Positions 24,693 to 32,795 of a DNA stretch of 64,000 nucleotides are shown in pieces. The position numbers and the translations under genes are program-made. How positions within the stretch are numbered: the first letter of the stretch is position 1; each line of letters begins with the position of its first letter. The stretch lies in NCBI RefSeq assembly GCF_001590925.1, contig NZ_BCTU01000015.1, positions 1 through 64,000 of the forward strand, in the 5' to 3' direction. Below the pieces are notes generated by a model. It searched no databases, was not told the origin of the DNA, and saw only the letters and a program-made list of their open reading frames with translations. The DNA is from Serratia plymuthica NBRC 102599. GTDB lineage: Bacteria; Pseudomonadota; Gammaproteobacteria; Enterobacterales; Enterobacteriaceae.

Positions 24693-25526
24693 TTACACCC
24701 CCCCGGTGGTGACACGAAACTCCCGCATTTTTCCTCCCCCCAACATCTTCACCGCCGCGCCGCCGGGCGTATATGGGTTGCAGGTAGCCGGCTGAACAAA
24801 CCTGACCAAGCGTTGGCTGCCTTGTTGCGTAATGGGGCGCAAGCCGTAATTGAATTGGGCGGTAGAAAACCGTGTTACGTACCGCCTGCCCCTTGACGCC
24901 AGCATAAAGAACTCGGCCTGATCGACATACAGTGACAGATCGTCCGAGCACAGCATCTCTTGTTCGGCCACGTTCCCGTGCGGTGCCAACGCCGGAGCCG
25001 GCAGATTCTGACGGAAGACCGCATCCGGAATGCAGCCATAGTTGAGGTGGCAAACGTAGTTCAACGGCAGCGGCTCATCAGCAAGGTTGGTGATTTGCAT
25101 CTCGATGGCAAATTGTGCGCTGTCCGCCGTTAAACGTAATGCCGGGCGTACCCGGCAACGCGGGTGAGAAAGTTCTCCGCTACCGTAAAGCGCCAATGTA
25201 TCGCCTTCCACCTGCAACCCTATCCGTTGTATGCCTGCCAACAAACTGTCTTGCTGCGGCCAGGGTGAATGAAACGCAACGCCGCCAGCCGGTTTGCCCT
25301 TGCCCGCACGGGTGCTGCGACGCCCCGATTTCAGCGAGTAGCCGTCAAACTCTGCATCCCAAATCGTCAGGCCGCGGTAAGGCAATACCGTCAGAGTGCC
25401 ACGGCGGTTCGCCAGCGTCAGCACCTGGCCGGCCTCTTCACAGGTAAAAGCCGTGACCACAAAATCCGCATTGCGGAAAACTTCATCCGGTTGCATCCCA
25501 AACTGTTCAGGCGCCAGATTTATCAT
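24693..25526 (-). CDS. DUF4432 family aldose 1-epimerase-like protein
   Basis: A 277-residue galactose-mutarotase-like beta-sandwich protein of the DUF4432 type, with GTLTVLPYRGLTIWDAEFDG, then NYVCHLNYGCIPDA, and the terminal NPYTPGGA segment. The second of two adjacent ATGs (25526) is chosen because AGGAGG lies 6 bases upstream. It is divergent from deoC, and the intergenic region carries three DeoR-type palindromes, so it is probably a deo regulon member acting on deoxyribose or another sugar. Mutarotase activity is inferred, not shown. The first motif is quoted to 20 residues only. Confidence 0.85.
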   Translation of the reverse strand: MINLAPEQFGMQPDEVFRNADFVVTAFTCEEAGQVLTLANRRGTLTVLPYRGLTIWDAEFDGYSLKSGRRSTRAGKGKPAGGVAFHSPWPQQDSLLAGIQRIGLQVEGDTLALYGSGELSHPRCRVRPALRLTADSAQFAIEMQITNLADEPLPLNYVCHLNYGCIPDAVFRQNLPAPALAPHGNVAEQEMLCSDDLSLYVDQAEFFMLASRGRRYVTRFSTAQFNYGLRPITQQGSQRLVRFVQPATCNPYTPGGAAVKMLGGGKMREFRVTTGGV

Positions 25527-25585
25527 CATGTTCCTCCTTTTTCCCCTGGGTGTTTCGCTCGTAAACGCGCAGCTTGCACTCTAAA

Positions 25586-25601
25586 TGTTACTTAAATAAC
25601 A
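25586..25601. promoter_or_regulatory. DeoR operator candidate 1
   Basis: The 16-bp palindrome TGTTACTTAAATAACA has the outer half-sites of the E. coli DeoR operator (TGTTA-N6-TAACA). It lies 60 bases upstream of the DUF4432 gene. Confidence 0.75.
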
Positions 25602-25616
25602 TAACATCATCCATTA

Positions 25617-25632
25617 TGTTATACACCTAACA
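25617..25632. promoter_or_regulatory. DeoR operator candidate 2
   Basis: TGTTATACACCTAACA has the same half-sites as its neighbours and lies 31 bases (centre to centre, about three helical turns) from candidate 1. An additional dyad, ATAACAT/ATGTTAT (25601-25607, 25616-25622), links the two. Confidence 0.7.
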
Positions 25633-25694
25633 GCCCAAAAAACGATGATCTCTGCGTCATTTTTAAAATCGCTCTATGTTTACCGTCAGCGAAA

Positions 25695-25710
25695 TGTTAT
25701 TATTCTAACA
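25695..25710. promoter_or_regulatory. DeoR operator candidate 3
   Basis: TGTTATTATTCTAACA differs from the E. coli operator TGTTAGAATTCTAACA only in the centre. It lies 44 bases upstream of the deoC ATG, where it would overlap the promoter. Confidence 0.85.
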
Positions 25711-25753
25711 TTGTTCACATTCTGCTTTGTTTAAACCTCAATAAGGAATAGAG

Positions 25754-26434
25754 ATGACTACCGAAAACATTGATTACGCCCGTTATGTCGATCACACCCT
25801 GCTGGCCATGGACGCGACCGAAGAGCAAATTGCCAAGCTCTGTGAAGAAGCGCAGCAGCACAATTTTTATGCCGTGTGCGTAAACTCCGGGTACGTACCG
25901 CTGGCGGCGCACCTGCTGCAAGAAAGCGAAGTAAAAATTTGTTCCGTGATCGGTTTCCCTCTGGGTGCCGGCCTGACCGTAACGAAAGCCTTCGAAGCTA
26001 AAGCGGCGATTGCGGCCGGCGCGCAGGAAATTGATATGGTGATCAACGTAGGTTGGCTGAAAAGCGGCCTGCTGGATGAAGTCAAAGCCGACATCGCCGC
26101 AGTGCGCGAGGTTTGCGCGGCGATCCCGTTGAAGGTAATATTGGAAACCTGCCTGCTCAGCGATGCGCAGATCGTTCAGGTTTGTGAAATGTGTCGCGAA
26201 CTCGATGTGGCCTTCGTCAAAACCTCAACCGGCTTCAGCACCGGCGGCGCTCGTGAAGAGCACGTTAAACTGATGCGAGCCACTGTGGGCAGTGAAATGG
26301 GTGTGAAAGCATCCGGCGCCGTGCGCGATCGCGCAACCGCCGAGAAGATGATCAAAGCAGGTGCCACTCGTATCGGTACCAGCTCTGGCGTAGCAATCGT
26401 TTCCGGTGATCAGGCTGCCGCCGGCAGTTACTGA
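25754..26434 (+). CDS. deoC: DeoC, deoxyribose-phosphate aldolase
   Basis: A 226-residue class I aldolase of the short type. The catalytic lysine is in [14 protein letters not shown], and another conserved lysine lies in [10 protein letters not shown]. Near the C terminus, [10 protein letters not shown] carries the proton-relay lysine. It splits 2-deoxyribose 5-phosphate into acetaldehyde and glyceraldehyde 3-phosphate in deoxynucleoside catabolism. deoR follows it, whereas in E. coli deoC heads deoCABD. It is sequence-distinct from the longer E. coli DeoC. AAGGAATAGAG precedes the ATG. Confidence 0.96.
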   Translation: MTTENIDYARYVDHTLLAMDATEEQIAKLCEEAQQHNFYAVCVNSGYVPLAAHLLQESEVKICSVIGFPLGAGLTVTKAFEAKAAIAAGAQEIDMVINVGWLKSGLLDEVKADIAAVREVCAAIPLKVILETCLLSDAQIVQVCEMCRELDVAFVKTSTGFSTGGAREEHVKLMRATVGSEMGVKASGAVRDRATAEKMIKAGATRIGTSSGVAIVSGDQAAAGSY

Positions 26435-26478
26435 TAACCTGAGGCGCCCCGATACCGGGCGCACGCCGTGATAATCTG

Positions 26479-26528
26479 ATGCGGGGCAATACGTCCAGCC
26501 AATAGGCTGAGTGCGTATTGCCCCGCAT
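26479..26528. repeat. Long nested palindrome between deoC and deoR
   Basis: Outer arms of 15 bp are perfect (26479-26493 and 26514-26528; core GCGGGGCAATACG). Inside is a second 5-bp stem CAGCC-AATA-GGCTG (26496-26509). The transcript would fold into a very stable hairpin. There is only a weak T-tract, so it may act as terminator, attenuator or RNA stabiliser between deoC and deoR. Confidence 0.8.
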
Positions 26529-26580
26529 TTGTGTGTTCGGCCCTGGAGATTGGCTATTAACCCTGTGGGAAGACAGACTG

Positions 26581-27345
26581 ATGGAAACGCGGCGCGAAGA
26601 ACGTATCAACCGGTTAGTGCAGGCGTTAAAGCGCTCTGACAAGATCCACTTAAAAGAAGCCGCCGTGTTGTTAGGCGTTTCAGAAATGACCATTCGCCGC
26701 GATCTCAGCGCGGAGCCGGCCGCCGTGGTGTCGCTCGGCGGCTATGTGGTGGCCGATCCACGCAGTAACGGCGTGACTCACTATTTTGTTTCCGATCAAA
26801 AAGCCAAGCAAGTAACGGAGAAGCGCCGTATCGGCCTGCTCGCCGCTGCGCTGATCGGCGAAAACGACACGGTATTTTTCGATTGCGGCACCACCACCCC
26901 GGCGATTATCGACGCTATTTCCGATGAATTGCCCTTCACGGCGGTGTGCCACTCGCTGAATACCTTCCTGGCGTTGCAGGACAAACCGAACTGCAAAGTG
27001 ATCCTGTGCGGCGGCGAATTCAAACCGAACAACTATATTTTCACCGCCGTCGGCCGGCACAACGAACTGGATCATATCTGCCCGAATATCGCCTTTATCT
27101 CCGCAGCCGGCCTGAGCCTCCAACATGGCGCCACCTGTTTTAACTTCGACGAACTGGAGATGAAGCACCGGGCGATGGCGATGGCGCAGCAAAAGATCCT
27201 GGTCGCCGACCACAGCAAGTTCGGTAAAACCAAGCCTGCGTGCATCGGCCCGTTGACCCAGTTCGATCGGGTGATTACCGACCGTCAGCCCGACCCGCTA
27301 TTTGTTGATTTTTTCAACGAAAACGCCATCGCCATTCGTTTTTAA
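26581..27345 (+). CDS. deoR: DeoR, deoxyribonucleoside regulator
   Basis: A 254-residue repressor with the DeoR family opening METRREERINRLVQ and the helix-turn-helix HLKEAAVLLGVSEMTIRRDL (residues 21-40). A sugar-phosphate sensor domain follows, with FFDCGTTTPAIIDAI, then LCGGEFKPNN and VADHSKFGKTKPA. It would be released from DNA by deoxyribose 5-phosphate. The ATG at 26581 matches the E. coli start. Three candidate operators lie 0.9-1.0 kb upstream, in front of deoC. It probably shares the deoC transcript past the nested hairpin. Confidence 0.95.
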   Translation: METRREERINRLVQALKRSDKIHLKEAAVLLGVSEMTIRRDLSAEPAAVVSLGGYVVADPRSNGVTHYFVSDQKAKQVTEKRRIGLLAAALIGENDTVFFDCGTTTPAIIDAISDELPFTAVCHSLNTFLALQDKPNCKVILCGGEFKPNNYIFTAVGRHNELDHICPNIAFISAAGLSLQHGATCFNFDELEMKHRAMAMAQQKILVADHSKFGKTKPACIGPLTQFDRVITDRQPDPLFVDFFNENAIAIRF

Positions 27346-27775
27346 ACCGCCTCTTACCGTCGGCCGCGACCGGCGGTGCTCTTCATCGCTCGGTTCAGCC
27401 CCGCCGCAAGCAGGACAAATAATGCGCAATTGATGCATTTATTTTTTTAACCGCACGCTAGATTCAGGTTAATAAAGCGCAACAACCTATCAGGCATATT
27501 CCCCCACTTCAGCAAAATCCGACGAAATATCGACGATTCATCCGGCTTGACGGCGCTTTTATAGGACAAATAGCAGCAACGTCGATGCGATAAATATCAA
27601 CAAACATGCAACCATAACGCGCTAAATATGCCCAAATTAGTTTATTTATATGATGAATGGTTAAGCATTTTTATTCGCTATCCGGTTAACTAGTTTACCT
27701 GCGTTATTAGCGGGATATTTTCAATAAAACAAATAAAAATCATTAAGTTAATAGATATTTCACTTAAAAATACAA

Positions 27776-27791
27776 TGTGATCTGCGTCACT
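27776..27791 (+). promoter_or_regulatory. CRP site candidate far upstream of sdaC
   Basis: TGTGATCTGCGTCACT matches the CRP consensus TGTGA-N6-TCACA at 9 of 10 fixed positions. It lies 524 bases upstream of the sdaC ATG. sdaC of E. coli is CRP-activated. Confidence 0.65.
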
Positions 27792-28012
27792 AAAACTGCT
27801 TAATCCGGGTTTTTAGCTAGATCCAAACCTGCGCTTAAAATATATTGCTCGGCTTGCTGACAACAACAGCGTTTTATCAGGTTAAATATTGTTCGCACCG
27901 AATAAACATTGAAAGACTCTTGAGAGCGTTCTCAGTGCAAAATCTTACACAACTGCGCAACACATGCGTGAAAAACCAATAAAAAAGCAGTTACACGCAC
28001 ACATTACGCATT

Positions 28013-28028
28013 TGAGAGCATGATCACG
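28013..28028 (+). promoter_or_regulatory. Second CRP-like site upstream of sdaC
   Basis: TGAGAGCATGATCACG gives TGAGA-N6-TCACG, 8 of 10 fixed positions, about 290 bases before the sdaC start. Confidence 0.45.
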
Positions 28029-28314
28029 GTTGTTTCCACTGTAAATCGTTATCTTGCCGCCAACAAAATCGGCAGGCACGGACCTTCCGGCAGCAGTACC
28101 GATGTAATGCCCTGATTCGGCGGAACGTCATTTGGTTAGTTATCCGACGCCTGCGCAAAAAGATAATTAGCATAATAAACAACCAGGGGGACGCCAGTTA
28201 TCCCCGCAAGCAACACCTGATTCTTACCGATGTCGTATCTGAATTACGCCATTCGGTTTTAACCTTAAGTTTTGCCTTTAATTTTAAATTATCGTGTTCA
28301 CTTCGGAGATATTT

Positions 28315-29610
28315 ATGGACACTACACAGACCGGCACTATTGCCTCTGCGGCTTCTGGCTCCACCAGTACCTGGCGTAAAACGGACACCATGTGGATGTT
28401 GGGCCTGTATGGCACCGCCATCGGCGCGGGCGTTTTGTTCCTGCCAATTAACGCCGGCATCGGCGGTTTGATTCCTTTGATCATCATGGCCATCATTGCT
28501 TTCCCGATGACCTTCTTCGCCCACCGTGGCCTGTGCCGTTTCGTCCTCTCCGGCAAAAATGCCGGTGAAGACATCACCGAAGTTGTTGAAGAACACTTCG
28601 GCATCAGCGCCGGTAAGCTGATCACCCTGCTCTACTTCTTCGCTATCTACCCAATCTTGCTGGTTTACAGCGTGGCGATCACCAATACCGTCGACAGCTT
28701 CATTACCCACCAATTGGGCATGACCTCGCCACCGCGCGCCATTCTGTCGCTGATTCTGATCGTCGGCTTGATGACCATCGTGCGTTTCGGTGAGCAAGCC
28801 ATCGTGAAAACCATGAGCATCCTGGTGTTCCCGTTTGTCGCCGTGCTGATGCTGCTGGCCGTATATTTGATCCCGAACTGGACCGGCGCCATCTTCGAGA
28901 ACGTCTCTCTTTCCGGTGCAGGCACCGGCATGGGCCACGGTCTGGTGATTACCCTGTGGCTGGCGATCCCGGTCATGGTGTTCTCCTTTAACCATTCGCC
29001 GATCATCTCCGCCTTTGCCGTAGCCAAGCGTGAAGAGTATGGCCAGGAAGTTGCCGAGAAAAAGTGTTCTCGCATTCTGGGTTACGCTCACATCATGATG
29101 GTGCTGACCGTCATGTTCTTCGTGTTCAGCTGCGTACTGAGCCTGTCTCCGGAGAATCTGGCGGAAGCAAAGGCGCAGAACATCTCGATTCTGTCTTACC
29201 TGGCCAACCACTTTAACAACCCGATGATCGCTTACATCGCGCCGGTTATCGCCTTTATCGCCATCACCAAGTCGTTCCTCGGCCACTACCTGGGCGCACG
29301 TGAAGGTTTTAACGGCCTGATTGCCAAATCGATGAAGAGCCGTGGCAAAACCATCAGCACCAACAAGCTGAACCGCATCACTGCCATCTTCATGCTGATC
29401 ACCACCTGGATTGTCGCGACCCTGAACCCAAGCATCCTGGGTATGATCGAAAACATGGGTGGCCCAATCATCGCCATGCTGCTGTTCCTGATGCCGATGT
29501 ACGCTATCCGCAAAGTGCCTGCAATGCGCAAATACAGCGGCCACATCAGCAACGTATTCGTCGTCGTGATGGGCCTGATTGCCATCTCCGCTATCTTGTA
29601 CAGCCTCTAA
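28315..29610 (+). CDS. sdaC: SdaC, serine:H+ symporter
   Basis: A 431-residue inner-membrane transporter of the serine/threonine (STP) family, about 11 helices. The opening [20 protein letters not shown] holds the conserved helix-1 break, and [12 protein letters not shown] and [15 protein letters not shown] are family motifs. It imports L-serine for deamination by SdaB, encoded next. The ATG at 28315 follows CGGAG by 7 bases, and the ATG at 28294 is rejected. Confidence 0.96.
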   Translation: MDTTQTGTIASAASGSTSTWRKTDTMWMLGLYGTAIGAGVLFLPINAGIGGLIPLIIMAIIAFPMTFFAHRGLCRFVLSGKNAGEDITEVVEEHFGISAGKLITLLYFFAIYPILLVYSVAITNTVDSFITHQLGMTSPPRAILSLILIVGLMTIVRFGEQAIVKTMSILVFPFVAVLMLLAVYLIPNWTGAIFENVSLSGAGTGMGHGLVITLWLAIPVMVFSFNHSPIISAFAVAKREEYGQEVAEKKCSRILGYAHIMMVLTVMFFVFSCVLSLSPENLAEAKAQNISILSYLANHFNNPMIAYIAPVIAFIAITKSFLGHYLGAREGFNGLIAKSMKSRGKTISTNKLNRITAIFMLITTWIVATLNPSILGMIENMGGPIIAMLLFLMPMYAIRKVPAMRKYSGHISNVFVVVMGLIAISAILYSL

Positions 29611-29619
29611 TCAAGCTCC

Positions 29620-29640
29620 GCCGGCGCCCCGTGCGCCGGC
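29620..29640 (+). terminator. Hairpin between sdaC and sdaB
   Basis: Perfect 8-bp arms GCCGGCGC/GCGCCGGC (29620-29627, 29633-29640) are followed by TTCTCTC. It lies inside the sdaCB operon, so it is more likely an attenuator or processing boundary than a full stop. Confidence 0.6.
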
Positions 29641-29703
29641 TTCTCTCAGTACGGCCCCCCTTTACTGCACTAACGCCTAACACCTGAAGAAGGAGGCTAG
29701 ACC

Positions 29704-31071
29704 ATGGTCAGCGTTTTCGATATTTTCAAAATTGGTATCGGTCCATCGAGCTCCCACACCGTCGGCCCGATGAAAGCCGGCAAGCTGTTCACCGATGATT
29801 TGATTGCCCATCAACAGTTGATGGATACCACCCGTGTGGTAGTGGATGTGTACGGTTCGCTGTCTCTGACCGGCAAGGGTCACCACACCGACATCGCGAT
29901 TATCATGGGGCTGGCGGGCAACCTGCCGCATGACGTGGACATTGACGGCATCGCCGGTTTTATTCGCGACGTTGAACAACGTGGCCGCCTGCTGCTGGCT
30001 AACGGCCGCCATGAGGTGGATTTCCCGTTGCAAGGCGGCATGAACTTCCACAGCGATAACCTGCCGCTGCACGAAAACGGCATGCGGATTCGCGCCTTTG
30101 CCGGTGAACAACTGCTGCACAGTAAAACCTATTACTCGACCGGCGGCGGCTTTATCGTCGATGAAGAACATTTCGGCCAACCCGCGACAAATCAGGTTCA
30201 GGTGCCCTACCCGTTCCGATCGGCGCGTGACCTGCAGCAACACTGCAAGGATTCAGGCCTGTCGCTATCCGGCATGGTGATGCAAAACGAGCTGGCGCTG
30301 CACAGCAAGGCCGAGATCGACGCCCACTTCGCCGACGTCTGGCAGGTGATGCGCGCCGGCATCGAACGCGGCATGAACAGCGAAGGCCTGTTGCCCGGCC
30401 CGATGAAAGTCCAGCGCCGCGCCGCCGCCCTGCGCCGCATGTTGGTCACCGGCGACAAGAACAATATCGACCCGATGAACGTGGTTGACTGGATCAATAT
30501 GTTCGCCTTCGCCGTGAACGAAGAGAACGCCGCCGGCGGCCGCGTGGTGACTGCGCCGACCAACGGTGCCTGCGGCATTATCCCGGCGGTGCTGGCCTAT
30601 TACGACCAGTTTATTCGCCCGGTGAATCCGAATTCCTATACCCGTTATTTCCTGGCTTCCGGCGTGATTGGCGCGCTGTACAAGATGAACGCGTCGATTT
30701 CCGGTGCAGAAGTGGGTTGCCAGGGGGAAGTGGGCGTCGCCTGCTCAATGGCGGCGGCGGGATTGGCGGAGCTGATGGGCGGTAGCCCGGCGCAGGTTTG
30801 CATCGCGGCGGAGATCGCCATGGAGCACCATCTGGGGTTGACCTGCGATCCGCTGGCCGGCCAGGTTCAGGTGCCTTGTATCGAACGTAACGCGATTTCT
30901 GCGGTGAAGGCGGTCAACGCCGCACGCATGGCGCTGCGCCGCACCAGCGAGCCGCGCGTGTGCCTGGATAAGGTGATTGAAACCATGTATGAGACGGGCA
31001 AAGACATGAACGCCAAATACCGCGAAACCTCGCAAGGCGGCCTGGCGATCAAGGTTGTGGCCTGTAACTGA
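29704..31071 (+). CDS. sdaB: SdaB, L-serine deaminase
   Basis: A 455-residue single-chain iron-sulfur L-serine dehydratase. The N-terminal SVFDIFKIGIGPSSSHTVGPM holds the SSSHT substrate motif. The C-terminal half contains APTNGACGIIPAVLAYY and the cysteines for the 4Fe-4S cluster (in EVGCQGEVGVACSMAAAGL and LTCDPLAG). It converts L-serine to pyruvate and ammonia. GAAGGAGG lies 8 bases before the ATG. The transporter gene directly upstream makes this the sdaCB arrangement, hence sdaB rather than sdaA. The first two motifs are quoted to their conserved cores: IGPSSSHTVGPM. Confidence 0.94.
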   Translation: MVSVFDIFKIGIGPSSSHTVGPMKAGKLFTDDLIAHQQLMDTTRVVVDVYGSLSLTGKGHHTDIAIIMGLAGNLPHDVDIDGIAGFIRDVEQRGRLLLANGRHEVDFPLQGGMNFHSDNLPLHENGMRIRAFAGEQLLHSKTYYSTGGGFIVDEEHFGQPATNQVQVPYPFRSARDLQQHCKDSGLSLSGMVMQNELALHSKAEIDAHFADVWQVMRAGIERGMNSEGLLPGPMKVQRRAAALRRMLVTGDKNNIDPMNVVDWINMFAFAVNEENAAGGRVVTAPTNGACGIIPAVLAYYDQFIRPVNPNSYTRYFLASGVIGALYKMNASISGAEVGCQGEVGVACSMAAAGLAELMGGSPAQVCIAAEIAMEHHLGLTCDPLAGQVQVPCIERNAISAVKAVNAARMALRRTSEPRVCLDKVIETMYETGKDMNAKYRETSQGGLAIKVVACN

Positions 31072-31078
31072 TAAAAGC

Positions 31079-31107
31079 GAGGGCGCAATGTTATCCATTG
31101 CGCCCTC
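31079..31107. terminator. Bidirectional terminator between sdaB and dacC
   Basis: Perfect 12-bp arms GAGGGCGCAATG (31079-31090) and CATTGCGCCCTC (31096-31107) have a 5-base loop and TTTCAT after. The two genes are convergent. Confidence 0.9.
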
Positions 31108-31123
31108 TTTCATATTATTGCCG

Positions 31124-32329
31124 TTAACCGAAAACGCTGCCGAACCACTGGCTCAGCTTCATCATCACCATGTCCCAAATGCGGCTGAAGAAGTTGCCTT
31201 CTTTCACTTCCTGCATCACCACCAGCGGGTATTGTTCAATGGTTTTACCGTCAAGCTGGAAATCAATGGTGCCCACCACCTGGTTTTTCGCCAACGGCGC
31301 TTCCAGCGTAGGCTGATTCAGTTTGTAACTGGCTTTCAGATTTTTCATCTGCCCTTTCGGGATAGTGACCGCCGCATCTTTGGCGACGCCCAGCGGCACG
31401 TCGTTGATTTCACCGAACCACACGCGTTGGGTAACAAACGGCTTGTCGGTTTTGATCGGCGTGGCGGTTTCGTAGAAGCGGAAACCCCAGGTCAGCAATT
31501 TTTCACTTTCGCTGAAACGAATACGGTCGCTCGGCGCGCCCAGCACCACCGAGATCAGGCGCATCGGGCCGTCGGTCGCGGATGCCACCAGGTTATGGCC
31601 GGCGCCGCCGGTGTAGCCGGTTTTGATGCCGTCGACATTCAGGTTGGAACTCCACAGCAGGCGGTTGCGGTTAACCTGACGGATCTTGTTGAAGGTGAAC
31701 TCTTTTTCTTTATGCAGCGCGTACTCATCCGGCACGTCGCGGATCAGCGCCTGGCTCAGCAGCGCCATATCGCGCGCGGTGCTGTACTGCCCTTCCGCAT
31801 CCAGGCCATGCACCGTCAGGAAATGGGTATTCTGCAAGCCCAGTGATTTGGCGTAGTTGTTCATCAGGCCGACGAACGAATCCTGGCTGCCTGCGACATA
31901 ATCGGCCAATGCGATGCTGGCATCATTGCCTGACTGAATGACGATGCCCTTGTTCAGTTCCATTACCGGCACCTGATCGCCCGGTTTGATAAACATCAGC
32001 GAAGAGCCGCGCAGCGCCGGGTTGCCGGTTGCCCAGGCGTCCTTACCGACGGTCACCATATCCTCCGGTTTGATCTTGCCGGCCTTGATGGCCTGGCCGA
32101 TCACATAGCTGGACATGATCTTGGTCAGGCTGGCGGGATCGAGACGCGTATCGGCATTGCCCTCCGTCAGGATTTTGCCGCTGTTGTAATCCATCAGCAC
32201 AAACGCCTTGGCGTCAACCTGCGGGGCCGCCGGCGCTTCGGCTGCCTGGATCGCAGGCGTAGCCAGCAACAGAATGCTGACGCTAAAGGTCAATTTCTTC
32301 AGGGAGGTGGATAAGTTTTTTTTCATCAT
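31124..32329 (-). CDS. dacC: DacC, D-alanyl-D-alanine carboxypeptidase (PBP6 type)
   Basis: A 401-residue penicillin-binding protein with a signal peptide to about Ala29. The active-site triad motifs are SLTK (catalytic Ser), SGN and KTG (in [10 protein letters not shown]). A PBP5-type C-terminal domain ends with an amphipathic membrane anchor ([20 protein letters not shown]). It trims the terminal D-alanine from peptidoglycan pentapeptides at the outer face of the inner membrane. It is closest to E. coli DacC by eye. DacA is very similar, so context (near deoR and gstB) supports dacC. The start is one of two adjacent ATGs. The anchor motif is quoted to 20 residues. Confidence 0.92.
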   Translation of the reverse strand: MMKKNLSTSLKKLTFSVSILLLATPAIQAAEAPAAPQVDAKAFVLMDYNSGKILTEGNADTRLDPASLTKIMSSYVIGQAIKAGKIKPEDMVTVGKDAWATGNPALRGSSLMFIKPGDQVPVMELNKGIVIQSGNDASIALADYVAGSQDSFVGLMNNYAKSLGLQNTHFLTVHGLDAEGQYSTARDMALLSQALIRDVPDEYALHKEKEFTFNKIRQVNRNRLLWSSNLNVDGIKTGYTGGAGHNLVASATDGPMRLISVVLGAPSDRIRFSESEKLLTWGFRFYETATPIKTDKPFVTQRVWFGEINDVPLGVAKDAAVTIPKGQMKNLKASYKLNQPTLEAPLAKNQVVGTIDFQLDGKTIEQYPLVVMQEVKEGNFFSRIWDMVMMKLSQWFGSVFG

Positions 32330-32633
32330 GACGTCGCCAGAGTGTCCATTCAAATCATTGAAATAGCGTTAACTTTCAAACATGTTCACGTTTTCAGCCA
32401 ACCAGCGAGAGTGGCTCGGCGCGCGTTTGCCAACCGCAGACTCCCTGCGGCCCCCCAACGGGGTGAGCGGCGCACCAAAAATGCCCTTGCTGTGAGTTTA
32501 TTAGATTTATCTTATTTTTGCAGGGTTTAGCATGAATTTTCATCATTTTTACATAACTGTACGCTCTGTCGCGCAATTTGGATGAAAAGCCAGCCATCGG
32601 ATGTTTTTTTATACCACTAACGGCTATACGGCT

Positions 32634-32673
32634 GCACATCTGAACCGCTGAACATCTGCGCATCCATACGTCC
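32634..32673 (+). promoter_or_regulatory. Tandem 8-bp repeats resembling MetJ boxes
   Basis: Five consecutive octamers, GCACATCT, GAACCGCT, GAACATCT, GCGCATCC and ATACGTCC, match the met-box AGACGTCT at 5, 4, 5, 3 and 6 of 8 positions (23 of 40 overall). They lie about 120-160 bases upstream of the cystathionine beta-synthase gene. MetJ with SAM repressing a methionine-to-cysteine pathway would be opposite to expectation, so the site may instead serve another regulator. The register was chosen by eye. Confidence 0.3.
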
Positions 32674-32795
32674 AAATCAGATTAATATATTCCAAAAATG
32701 CATATTGAGCGGTTATTTGTTCTTTTTAATGCGCTTATTCACAGCGCTATCATCCAGATAACGGTTTTTAAACCGAATTATCCTGGAGATTACCC

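Larger units (their letters stand above)
27346..28314. other. Long intergenic region upstream of sdaC
   Basis: This 969-base stretch has no convincing gene. It is AT-rich, especially 27600-28000. It begins with a GC-rich hairpin after deoR (about 27356-27377) and contains two CRP-like sites, listed separately. A long minus-strand open frame that enters it from sdaC is a shadow. It probably holds the sdaC promoter and a long 5' leader, and a small RNA or short peptide gene cannot be excluded. Confidence 0.5.

Noticed and set aside
25640-25665. CRP-like site upstream of deoC (TGATCTCTGCGTCATT)
   Set aside because: The half-sites are separated by 8 bases instead of the 6 between TGTGA and TCACA, so it does not fit the consensus.
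28198-29544. A 448-codon minus-strand open frame opposite sdaC
   Set aside because: It is His-, Asp- and Gln-rich antisense to a clearly identified transporter with strong codon bias. It has no ribosome site or homologue signature, so it is a shadow frame.
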